Source of the DNA: Capitulum mitella
Lineage: Eukaryota > Arthropoda > Thecostraca > Pollicipedomorpha > Pollicipedidae
Assembly: GCA_030062745.1 (NCBI GenBank)
Contig: CP099839.1
Location: 14,926,044-14,990,043, forward strand
Direction: 5' to 3'
Length of the DNA stretch: 64,000 nt
The position numbers were made by a program, and so were the translations under genes. Below, piece after piece: positions 1 to 10,386 of the stretch; within the stretch, counting starts at the first letter, position 1; every line of letters starts with the position of its first letter. The notes under the pieces are model-generated. The model saw nothing but the letters and a program-made list of their open reading frames with translations, was not told the origin of the DNA and did no database searches.

Positions 1-1609
1 ATTTGCAGCTCAGTGAATAAACGTATCGATTTACTCAAGATGAACCAAGCACAAGTCTGGTCGAGGTGCAAAGTTTCTTAGTGTTCCGCGAATTTATCGA
101 CTTGTTTTCGCCTGGGCCTCTGAGGGTGTTCCTGCAACATCAGTACGCAAGGGGTCGTCTCGAGCGATTGTGTACTCATCCGATCTGTCCCCGTGCCTGT
201 TAACGCATTTTCCCAGTGAGACAAAAACGGAACGTTCAGACAGACAGTGGTGACTGCCATCGCTCCGTGTTATCGGGAACGGCAGCATCGTCTGATGAAG
301 GGATCCCGGAAAACGAACCGATTGTTCTGGCCCGTGAATGACGTAAATGGCCCGGGCAAATGTGAGGCGAAGTGCAACAGAAACCACCCTGTTATATGAC
401 ATCTGGGCCGCCGTACTGTTCGTGCAGATCAAATACCTGACCTGTGTCAGTTTCCTTACTCTGTGCTCGTGCGTTCGTCGTGCTGTGGGGCCTTCCGCAG
501 AGCTGGTAATATGAAGTGCGCCGACCGTCTGACGGGATGAGAGCTCTTTCCAGCTTGTCAACATATTGTGTTTCACGTGCGCTCCCAACATGAGGATAGC
601 AGTGAAACGGTTTCGAATAAAAATCGCAGTAACTTTCCGGAGACTGGACGGACGCCGGTCAGTGTGAAAATGTTCTGTTAGCAAACAGCTCGTATTTTGG
701 AGTTCGTATGAACTTTTCAAGCACAGTTGACGACGATTGGAAACTTCCGACTTTGGTAGCGTCCGACGACCATTCGGAGGTTCCGTGTTCATCTTCTACC
801 GTAAATATATGTATCTGCCGACTTCCGCATCATGCGACTGCGGCATCGCTCGGTTCGAATTCCAGTGGTGTCAAACAGCGTGTCGGACCGAGGGACTGGG
901 CGTCCGGGTGAGGCTGGGATCTCCGCCATCCTCGAGAGGCGGGACAGGGCTTGGATCGGGATCTCCTGCGGTCGTTCGTGGGCGGCGACAGGGGTTGGAG
1001 GTATGGATGGATCGTGCTCCGGCTGGCTGTGATCGGCGGCTGACCGTGCATTGCATGCTGTTGGTCCTGGTCTGATCACCGTAATAGTCTGCAGGAGAAG
1101 TCGTCACGAAGAGGAGTGCAGCAGCCGTCAGTAACATGATGCTTTCCTCATGTCATATTCCCACCTATATGAGATCAAGTTGATTGGTACAGTAATGTGA
1201 TATCTGAACGCGCACGGACTACGGAGGACGTCGGTGTTCAAATCTGTGACTGGTGTCATACGATGTTGGAAACGGGGACAGTTTTGTAACATTTTGTGGC
1301 TGGTAAGATTTCTGGACTACCGAGAAACGTCTGGCTGTAATCTGTTGTGTGATAAACACACTGGTCTCAGAGACGGTATTCGGTGTACTCCTCTGCGGCT
1401 GGCAGTGAGTTGCACTTCTCGGGGATGAGGGACAGAGCTGCCATCTGAGCCTGGGGCCTTCTGTAGCCGTCGGCAGTGTGAATACGGCGGCCAGATCTGA
1501 GGCGGACCAACCCGTCCCGCCCGCTGTTCGATCCGAGACCGACCCACTCTTTGGAGATTGCTCGAATGTCCGAGGACGAACGGAGAGGAGTCTGGAGTCT
1601 GAACGGGAG

Positions 1610-1998
1610 GGCAGAGGCCGGGTGTGTGGGTCCGACCCGCTGCTGCTGGAGGGGACGGCGGAGGCCGGGTGTGTAGGTCCGGCCCTCTGCTGCTGGAGGG
1701 GACAGCGGAGACCTGGTGTGTAGGTCTGGCCTTCTGCTGCTGGAGGGGACGGCGGAGGCCAGGTGTGTAGGTCCGGCCCTCTGCTGCTGGAGGGGACGGC
1801 GGAGGCCGGGTGTGTAGGTCCGGTCTCCTCTGCTGCTGGAGGGGAGGCGGAGACCGGGTGTGTAGGTCCGGTCTCCTCTGCTGCTGGAGGGGACGGCGGA
1901 GACCGGGTGTGTAGGTCCGGTCTCCTCTGCTGCTGGAGGGGACGGCGGAGACCGGGTGTGTAGGTCCGGTCTCCTCTGCTGCTGGAGGGGACTGCACG
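1610..1998. repeat. 49-bp GC-rich minisatellite, copy A
   Basis: About eight tandem units of roughly 49 bp, some shortened by 2-4 bp. The unit core reads GTGTGTAGGTCCGGTCTCC followed by CTGCTGCTGGAGGGGACGG. Because 49 is not a multiple of three and the unit lacks stop codons on the minus strand, all three minus frames stay open and give long spurious proline/serine-rich ORFs. The last unit grades into the candidate exon at 2012. Confidence 0.9.
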
Positions 1999-2011
1999 GA
2001 GAGGGCGGCAG

Positions 2012-2070
2012 TGTTCCGGCGAGGTGACCTTCAGCAAGCCAGCCGACTGTACCCGGCGGACGGCCTACCG
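2012..2070 (+). CDS. Candidate internal exon, copy A (function unknown)
   Basis: A 59-bp segment bounded by an AG acceptor (GGCGGCAG before 2012) and a good donor (CTACCG then GTAAGA at 2071). It reads CSGEVTFSKPADCTRRTAY in the open frame. An identical segment with identical splice sites lies in the second duplication copy. The acceptor aligns with the last unit of the adjacent 49-bp array, the same arrangement seen at real acceptors in the SLC41A and GGT7-like genes of this window. No flanking exons were recognised. There is a faint resemblance to the start of FKBP7/14-type domains, but it is too short to assign. Confidence 0.25.
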
Positions 2071-2950
2071 GTAAGACGCCGCCCGACAGCCCGGGACGAA
2101 AACCGTCGGGCTTGCAAGTTTTGCGTGCCATACCTGTGGTCTGTCCTGTAGTGTGGTTTTATTTCGCACCTTGTGTGGTTACTGTGCTGGTCAGACTCGG
2201 AACCACGCTGAGACAAATTCCACTGGACATGACCATGTCGCGGGCCAGTGCTTTTGAGTCTGCCTCCGATTTCCTTGGGGAAGGGTGATTCGCACTGTTC
2301 CGGCTTTGCGTTCTTCGATGGTGCATGAACTGTGTCCTGCAAGGGGTCTCTTCGTTTCCAGCCGTTGACCTGAGAAAAGAGGACGGCTGACCAGCAAGTG
2401 GGACGTATCACGTTTTTACCTTTGATTTTCTTCCAACTCATCATGTTTTTCTGCGGTCGCATTTCATGAAAGGTTTCATGCTGAGCGTAATCCTGAGTAA
2501 CCTAGATGACTGGAAAGCGTTTTTTACCTGGCACCGTCCATATTGCCGTTTGTCCTGTGCATTGGGTTATCCGTGAATCCCTGTTTCAACTCTCCTGCAG
2601 TTATATCGTGTGCCGTTCAACCGGGGGCGTGCGGTTCGTGCAAGGTATGAGACTTGAAGACGCCGGCGACAGATATCGGTTTACGTCTTGCAGGCTTCTT
2701 TGAAGTACGGGAAACTGGTGTGGAGCATGTCTAGCATTGGTTGGGCTTCACATATCAGCCGTCGCCAGTATTCACCGTTTGGTCACCTTCGAGAGAACAA
2801 GCTCCGTCCCTCCAGCTGCGCTGAGTGCGAGCTAAAAGATTGTGCAGCGTGTGTCGCGGCAGGTGTGGGAAGATCTGGGCTGCAGCTGCTTCACGCTTAC
2901 GAAGCTATATCGAAAGGTTTTAGCTAGTGCGGCGCTCTGCTTGTTGGATT

Positions 2951-3729
2951 TCAGGTATCTCAGTTGGTGCAGGTGTTGTGCGGAATATCCACTGTAGGGC
3001 TGTTTGCATTGCGCTGTCATGTTGTTCGCGATGCCATATGACAAAGATACTCCCGTTTGATGAGTGGATCGCATGTTGTTATTTTTGCGCTTGAGGATTT
3101 GTCGATACTTGAATATCGATTTGTCGTTGGTAAAGTTCGGCCTGAACGGCGAAATGTAGTGAAACCGCGTGTAGAGATTTGTTCTGAATTATTGTGTCAT
3201 CGGTTCCGCTCTGCAAAAAAAAGAAACTGGGGCTTTTCTTATACCATTGACATGTGAAATGGCGAGTGACATCTTTACTTTGGGTATGTGGCTTCGTGGT
3301 GATCTTGAACAGGAGATGACATTTTGTGGCACAGGTCTTCGATATTCCTTTTTGTTGGCGGCATTCTGCCTTCGTCATTGACTCCAGTTCACGGTTATGC
3401 TCGGAGTTTTTTTGGCAGTGACATCCGGATTCATTCCAGTTGAGGATGTTTTCATCGCGATCGCGAGTTTCCGTGAACGGCGAGTTCCGTGCGGTTGGAC
3501 TTGCCCGAGCCTTGTTTCGAACTGCGATATTTTGACGTGAGATGAACTCGCGTCCACGCCGAACAAGCTTGCTCCTCGGGAGTCGTCCCAAACACCCCTC
3601 CGTGCAATCGCGTATGCGGTTTTCCCGAGTCTGGCTTACGTCGCGCTGTCGTGGCCTTCCGATTTTGTATCGCCGCACGATATTCGTAAACAAACCCATG
3701 GCGCCAGAAAATGCGATGTAGTGCTCACG
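2951..3729. other. Spacer between the two duplication copies; nothing recognised
   Basis: Moderate-GC sequence with no recognisable coding region, RNA gene or repeat array. The long minus-strand reading frame around 3079-3699 has no similarity I recognise and no codon pattern that separates it from chance. Confidence 0.5.
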
Positions 3730-5039
3730 TTTTCATGGTGTCGGCCTTCTTAGCTGCCGTCGAATTTGCCGTCTTGTTTTCAGCTGAGCCATTTCGGGTA
3801 TTCCTGCGGCATCAACAGCCGGGGGCGTCTCGAACGCTTATGTGGTAATTAAACCTGTCGTGACTACTGACATTTTACGGAATGCGGTCAAAGTGAAATG
3901 TTTGTCAAAACCACAGACAGCTCTTGTTCACGTCCAACGTTCCGTGTGATCAGGGAAGGGGACGTTACGTGATCAAGGGATCCCGGTAAGTGAATCGATT
4001 GTTCTAGTCTGTGAATGTCTGGGACGTCGGACGTAGATGTGAGGAGTCGTGCAGCAAGTCATGGATGTCGCGGGCGTATGATGACTGGGCCGCCATGGCG
4101 TTGGTGCAAGTGAGATATCTGACCCTTATTTGTTGCAGTGTATTGGAGTCGCTCTGAGGCCTTCTGGACAGCGGGTAGTGTGCCGGCTGTCAGGGAATGT
4201 GATGATTCCTCTCATCAGCTTTAGCGCGGATTGTGACAGCAGATCAGCAGAACCACGGCACCGCTGGGCTCAGATTCCCGGCGAGTCGAACGGCGTGTAG
4301 AACAGAAGGGCTGGCGTCCGGGTGAGGCTGGGATCTCCGCCATCCTCGAGAGGCGGGACAGGGCTGGGATCGGGATCTCCTGCGGTCGTTCGTGGGCGGC
4401 GGCAGGGGTTGGAGGTATGGATGGATCGTGCTCCAGCTGGCTGTGATTGGCGGCTGACCGTGCATTGCATGCTGTTGGTCCTGGTCTGATCACCGTAATA
4501 GTCTGCAGAAGTCGTCACGAAGAGGAGTGCAGCAGCGACAAATAGCGTGGTGCCTTCCTGACGTCATATTCCTTCTCATGTGAGATCAAGTTGATTGATG
4601 CAGTACTGTGATATTTGAACGGACACGGGCCACGGAGGACGTCTGTATTCAGATCTGCGATTGGTATGATACGATTTTGGGAACGGGGAAAGTTTTGTAA
4701 TACTTTGTGGCTGGTAAAAATACTGGACTACCGAGAAACGTCTGGCTGTAACCTTTCTTTGCGGTTAACACACTGGTCTCAGAGACGGTATTCGGTGTAC
4801 TCCTCTGCGGGTGGCAGTGAGTTGCAGTTCTCGGGGATGAGGGACAGAGCTGCCATCTGGGCCTGGGGCCTTCTGTAGCCGGCGGCAGTGTGAATACGGC
4901 GGCCAGATCTGAGGCGGGCCAACCCGTCCCACCCGCTGTTCGATCCGAGACCGGCCCGCTCCCTTGACATTGCTCGAGTGTCCGAGGACGAACGGAGTGG
5001 AGTCTGAACGGGAGGGCAGAGGCCGAATGTATAGGTCCG

Positions 5040-5890
5040 ACCCGCTGCTGCTGGAGGGGACTTAAAGATCGTGGTGAAGGTCCGGCCCTCTGCTGCTGGA
5101 CGGGACGGCGGAGGCCGGGTGTGTAGGTCCGGCCTTCTGCTGCTGGAGGGGACGGCGGAGGCCGGGTGTGTAGGTCCGGCCCTCTGCTGCTGTAGGGGGA
5201 CGGCGGAGGCCGGGTGTGTAGGTCCGGCCCTCTGCTGCTGGAGGGACGGCGGAGGTCGGGTGTGTAGGTCCGCTCTCCTCTGTTGCTGGAGGGGACGGCG
5301 GAGGCCGGGTGTGTAGGTCCGGCCCTCTGCTGCTGTAGGGGAGGCGGAGACCGGGTGTGTAGGTCCGGTCTCCTCTGCTGCTGGAGGGGACGGCGGAGGT
5401 CGGGTGTGTAGGTCCGCTCTCCTCTGTTGCTGGAGGGGACGGCGGAGACCGGGTGTGTAGGTTCGGCCCTCTACTGCTGGAGGGGACGGCGGAGACCGGG
5501 TGTGTAGGTCCGGTCTCCTCTGCTGCTGGAGGGGACGGCGGAGACCGGGTCTGTAGGTCCGGTCTCCTCTGCTGCTGGAGGGGACGGCGGAGGCCGGGTG
5601 TGTAGGTCCGGTCTCCTCTGCTGCTGGAGGGGACGGCGGAGACCGGGTCTGTAGGTCCGCTCTCCTCTGTTGCTGGAGGGGACGGCGGAGACCGGGTGTG
5701 TAGGTCCGGTCTCCTCTGCTGCTGGAGGGGAGGCGGAGACCGGGTGTGTAGGTCCGGTCTCCTCTGCTGCTGGAGGGGACGGCGGAGACCGGGTGTGTAG
5801 GTCCGCTCTCCTCTGCTGCTGGAGGGGACGGCGGAGACCGGGTGTGTAGGTCCGGTCTCCTCTGCTGCTGGAGGGGACTGCACGGAGAGG
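5040..5890. repeat. 49-bp GC-rich minisatellite, copy B
   Basis: About 17 units of the same 49-bp family as 1610-1998, with mixed variants (CCGGCCCTCTGC, CCGGTCTCCTCTGC and CCGCTCTCCTCTG types). The long minus-strand ORF through here (about 4779-6278) is a by-product of a stop-free unit with period 1 modulo 3. The array ends at the acceptor of the candidate exon at 5898. Confidence 0.9.
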
Positions 5891-5897
5891 GCGGCAG

Positions 5898-5956
5898 TGT
5901 TCCGGCGAGGTGACCTTCAGCAAGCCAGCCGACTGTACCCGGCGGACGGCCTACCG
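5898..5956 (+). CDS. Candidate internal exon, copy B (function unknown)
   Basis: Identical in sequence and splice sites to 2012-2070: a 59-bp segment with an AG acceptor and a GTAAGA donor, ending in phase 2. Identity between the copies does not by itself show selection, because the surrounding 130 bp are also nearly identical. Confidence 0.25.
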
Positions 5957-6589
5957 GTAAGACGCCGCCCGACAGCCCGGGACGAAAACCGTCGGGCTTG
6001 CAAGTTTTGCGTGTCATGTCTGTGATCTGTCCTGTAGTGTGGTTTTGTTTCGCTCCTTGTGTGGTTACTGTGCTGGTCAGCTTCGGAACCACACTGAGAC
6101 AAGTTTCACTGTACATGACCATGTCGCAGGCCATGCTTTTGAGTTCGCCCTCCGTTTCCTTCAGGACAGCTTTTCGTCCACATTTTGTTACGTACATTTG
6201 ATCCGGAGTTTTACTGGGATGATACAAGAGACGTGAGTTTGTGCCAAACAGCTTGTTGCACAGATTCTGGCATTCCATTTTGGCTTGGCGTGCGTCGATG
6301 GTACGTCTTATTCACCCCGCTAGGGCATTCCTATGCATTCCATTCCAACCGTGGACCTGGGAAAAGAGGGGACGGCTGGCTGGCAGGTGGGAAATATCCC
6401 ATTTTTACACGTGAATTGTGCCAATGCATCATGTATTGGTTTGGTCGCATGTCGTGATTGTGAGCGTATTGCCCGGTAGTTGGGACAACCGATATCCCGT
6501 TTGTATCCGGCAGCACCCGTATTGCCGCGTGTCGGTGTGTTGGGGGCAGCCGTGAATCCTTGCTTTCTACGGTTACGTCGTATCTACCG

Positions 6590-6675
<86 letters not shown>

Positions 6676-6718
6676 GTGATATATATATATATATATATAA
6701 CCGTACCTTATATATATA
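6590..6718. repeat. (TA)n microsatellite
   Basis: Long alternating TA tract with short interruptions (ATGTATAT and GTGATATA), found inside duplication copy B only. Confidence 0.97.
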
Positions 6719-6999
6719 ATCTAGGGTTACGTCGTGTGCAGTTCAAAAGCAGGAGCGTGCGGCTCGTACATTGTTTGGGACCTGAAGGTGCCGCAGATAG
6801 AAATTGGTTTGGACATATCGAGTTTGTGTGAACCATCGGAACCTGACGTGGAAACATTTCCAAACCTGGCTTGGCCGTCACATTTTAAGATGTGGTTCAG
6901 TCGATTGGTTTGCCCCTCTCTGCGTTGTATTCCGACGTGTTTTGGTCGTGCTGAAAGGTGTTCGCGTGTTGGAGGCGGCGGGAATTGATTGTCAGTTGT

Positions 7000-9900
7000 G
7001 GCGTATAGTTACGAAGAAGTGACAGATGATTCTTAGGATATCCCAGGTTATGACTCCCCATTCTTTCCGAGGGCCTGAGGTGTCAAGGTTCCAATGCACG
7101 TGACTGGACTCCGCACGTGAAAATCTCCGGAAAGTATTGTTGGAGGCCATGTGGACGAAACGCATTGCGTGTGAAGTCAGACGGACGAGGAGTGGGGATG
7201 CACAGTACTCCCAGTGCGTGGCGGATGTCTTTTTTTGAGACGCCAGGACGTCACGCGTAATCCCGCCCCCTCTGGCTGGCCTTCGACTGGCCGGAGGTGC
7301 CGTCGTGCGGTGGGCGGGTTCGTGCGGCTGGTGATGGAGGTGCGGTCGGTCGGGACGCGGGGACGACCGGCCGCACGTGGGAACTCCGGGCGCCGTACAC
7401 ACAACAGCGGCCTTCCCTGTTGGAAGTCGTGGCGCCGCACCTCGCTGGTCGCCCCTCCCGGCGCGGTCGCCGTCGTTGGTAAGGAGAGCCAACCCGGATC
7501 TATGATTCGTTTGTCTGCATTGCCAGCACCTGTCTCCAGGTGCAAATGTGGGCGTCATGAGTGTGAAGAAAATATGGTGGGTGTGACAGGGAAACGTCGA
7601 CCACGCGACTGTGTTGACTTAATTGTCCTGGATCTTGGTGTCTGATAGCATCAGTGATAAATCTGCCCGTCACGTTCCACCGCAGTAGTCCGGGGACCAG
7701 GACTTCCGACATCGATCATTCTGCGGTTTAACCGTTTCTGAGGGTCCTGCATTCCGGCCCGTACTAATTAAATGATCATATGTGCTTGGCAGTTAGCCGG
7801 ATTGCTCGGGGATTCTGAGACAATTTTTGATGATGGTCAAGGTAACATTGGCCGCCAAATTTTCCTTTACTCCAATGCTGTAGACGGAAACGCGAGTGTC
7901 GTATGCGATCTCGTGCCTCTGCTCCTCAGCCTGTTCGTTGGTCTCCTGTCTGCATGCGGACGTGTATTCTTCTGAGGCGGCATTTTTCATTGTTAGGGCA
8001 TTGTCGTGACGGTAAAGGCTCGGTTCCGGGGAATATCGTTGTCCTCTACCTGGCCCACCTGGCTTTGCATGTTAGCTGGTTTGACATGTGGCAACTGGTC
8101 GGTGACTGTCGAGGTAATCGCGGCCGACACGAAATCCAGGCAATGCATCCGTGTGGGGAATCGTGCAGTCGTGGTGCAGGCCCCACGGCGGTCGCCACGC
8201 ACTGCCCTTGGAGCGCTGGTGATGCCGGACCGCGCTGAGCTCACCTCGTCAGTCCCGGGAGGTGGCGGCTCCCGGAGGGTGTCGGCTGGCCGCTGGGGGC
8301 CGTCCCAGCTATCGACCACACACTGGCCGGATCTGTACACGGCTGCCGGGCCGGCCTGTCGCTGCTGCTGCCCGCCAGCCGGCCGAGCACGGGCCGACTG
8401 CCGTCCGTTTTATCGGCCTCTGCAGATGTGCGGAGTCCACTGTTCGTCGCTGGCACGCGACTGATCGGACGCGGTGGGACGGTGCCGGGTAGCCCGCTGA
8501 GCGGGCGGCTGTCGCTCGGACGGTACAGTATCTGATGATTCCGGCCGTACTGGGCGCCGCGGTCTGCCGTTCGGCCGCGCGTCTGCTCGGCGTCACTGAC
8601 CGCGGGCCGCTCTGCATTGTACGGTGTCGCCCAGCGCACTACCAAGCCTTTGTGCAGGAGTCTCCCGCCCGCCCTGAGGTCCGCCCTGTGCTTTCAGCTG
8701 GGAGCGCCGAGTTGGCGGCTGCCGCCCGGCCGCTGAGACGGCGTCATCAGACGACTCCGGCCGCCGTGTGATGAACTGATGGAGGCCAGGCGTCTCTGAT
8801 GGCTCCGGCGACCGTGCCTCCGTTGACACAGAGCTGTGATCTCGGGTGGAAAGCACGTCGACAAAAGTCCGTGCAACAGTGTTCCTATCTGTGATATACC
8901 AGGTACAATTCTACCGAAGTGGGCCTTATCCACTCGCGGCGTTTTTCGTCTTATGAGACGGTTTTGTCGACGTGATGTGTCAGTGTGATTCACATAGCGA
9001 GCTTTAAGTCGGATCGGGATCTGGAATGGTACATACAGGCGCATGGCGCGAAGAAGCGACTAGATACGCCGCGGCCTCGGGCTGGTTTACGCCGTCTCCG
9101 TGGCAACAATACCCGTACAATAGTAGCATTGTATTCTTTGGGCGGATTCACTCGGCAGCTTTCACGATCGCCGTTTAGAATGCGACAGACCGGACAAACC
9201 GAGGATGAACATGTTTTGTACCTACATTTACGCTAATAAATACGAAAAACAGGGAATGCCCACCATTGTCTGCGCAGGTAGCCGCCCAAGATAAGATGGC
9301 AAGGGAATGAGACCAGGGTACTAAGTACAAAAGGGTCGAAATAAGGCACCAAACAACACAGCGATAGTCACCAACGCATGCGCTCAGGATTTCCCTCGCC
9401 TAAACCGGCGTTGCTTAAGGCGACGGTTGGTGCCGGTGGTAATCTCGGCTTCCGGGCGTTCGTGGAATCTCGGTATCGGCCGCCTGCTACCGGTCTGTTC
9501 ACTACAGGCGTCGCTCCTCGCTTCCCGAGGTCAAAGCTCGAACTAGGCATGGGGGACGGGGGGGAATGAGGGGATCCAGACAATTTCTGGGGCACCATCT
9601 CACAGAGGACCTCCGTCGTCGCTCTTCCCTCCCCGGCCCCACCAGATGCCCTCCTCGGCCAGCTGTCGTCCAGCGCCAGGCGCCGTGCACAGCCCCGTCA
9701 GCTGGCCTCTTCTCGCCGGTCGACCGGGGCTGGGGCTGTCCAGTCGGTGTTACATCACCCAGCCGGGGGTGGGTGATGTAACACGGCACCGCAGCGGTTA
9801 CCGCGCTCAGAGGCCCCCACCCGGGCAGGATGCGCGTGCCGGTGGTACGAACAGAAGCACACGACACAAAATAGCCTCGTAGGGCACAACGGTCGAGCGG

Positions 9901-10386
9901 CACCTGTGATATCGGTAGACGGATTTAAGTACGCCAGCAATATCATTTCGTGTAAATACCATTACCGTCCACCTCGGGAACACAAGGGCCCGTTCCAAAA
10001 TAAAAACATCCATCTGTCCCGTCCATGCCACACCCCAGCACAGCGTTCGCCAAAAAAGGAAAAACAGCTTCAAATCCTCTCCCGCCGCAAAGTCCTTTTG
10101 TCAATCGTCATTATCACGAAACAGTAGACTGACATTTCGCGCCAATTTCGCGCTCCGCCGGCGAGCACGCTTCAGCAGGGCCTGCCGACTGAGACGGCCC
10201 TGAGCGGCGGGTCGTCCAATCTCCGGGGCCCAGGCGCCCCATCAGACCCGCCTCGGAAGCCCGTCACCGCACGTTCTCCACAGCCGCCACGAATCTCTGC
10301 TGCCGGGCACGGCGGGCGACCGCGCGCCGCCGGCCGCCGCCGGGCGCCGCTCGGGCCGGTCCGGCCCGGCCGCCGCCTCAGTCGCC
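7000..10386. other. CpG-dense intergenic region; no gene recognised
   Basis: Between duplication copy B and the 3' end of the SLC41A-type gene. About 7220-7500 and 8150-8830 are rich in GC and CpG, and there is a good donor-like site (GTTG then GTAAGG) near 7480 on the plus strand. Several ORFs of 100-190 codons exist on both strands, but none resembles a protein family I know. It may hold unrecognised exons or a CpG-island promoter. A perfect hairpin at 9747-9784 is listed separately. Confidence 0.5.
9747..9784. repeat. Perfect 15-bp inverted repeat (hairpin)
   Basis: The left arm GTGTTACATCACCCA at 9747-9761 is the exact reverse complement of TGGGTGATGTAACAC at 9770-9784, around an 8-nt G-rich loop. 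No transposon ends were seen around it. Confidence 0.95.

Larger units (their letters stand above)
70..2950. repeat. Segmental duplication, copy A
   Basis: This block is collinear with 3730-7000 in the same orientation. Matching landmarks are 901-1130 with 4317-4545, 1219-1480 with 4630-4900, the 49-bp arrays, 2005-2140 with 5890-6030, and 2280-2700 with 6265-6810. The central parts are nearly identical, while the outer parts (100-700 against 3750-4200, and 2480-2900 against 6470-6960) are recognisably related but much more diverged. No known protein family was recognised in it apart from the short candidate exon listed separately. It could be a tandem duplication of part of a gene lying mostly outside the window, or two copies of an unknown dispersed repeat. 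Confidence 0.75.
3730..7000. repeat. Segmental duplication, copy B
   Basis: Second copy of the block at 70-2950, in direct orientation. Compared with copy A it has a minisatellite more than twice as long and carries a (TA)n tract at about 6590-6718 not present at the matching place near 2600. The near-identical centre and the diverged flanks suggest gene conversion, or a patchwork age, rather than one recent duplication. Confidence 0.75.

Noticed and set aside
1219-2131. Overlapping minus-strand ORFs of 220-270 codons
   Set aside because: Same 49-bp satellite effect in the other duplication copy; the three frames overlap each other.
4779-6278. Minus-strand ORF of 499 codons, proline/serine-rich
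   Set aside because: It is produced by a stop-free 49-bp satellite whose period is 1 modulo 3, so all three frames are open; its flanks match no protein.
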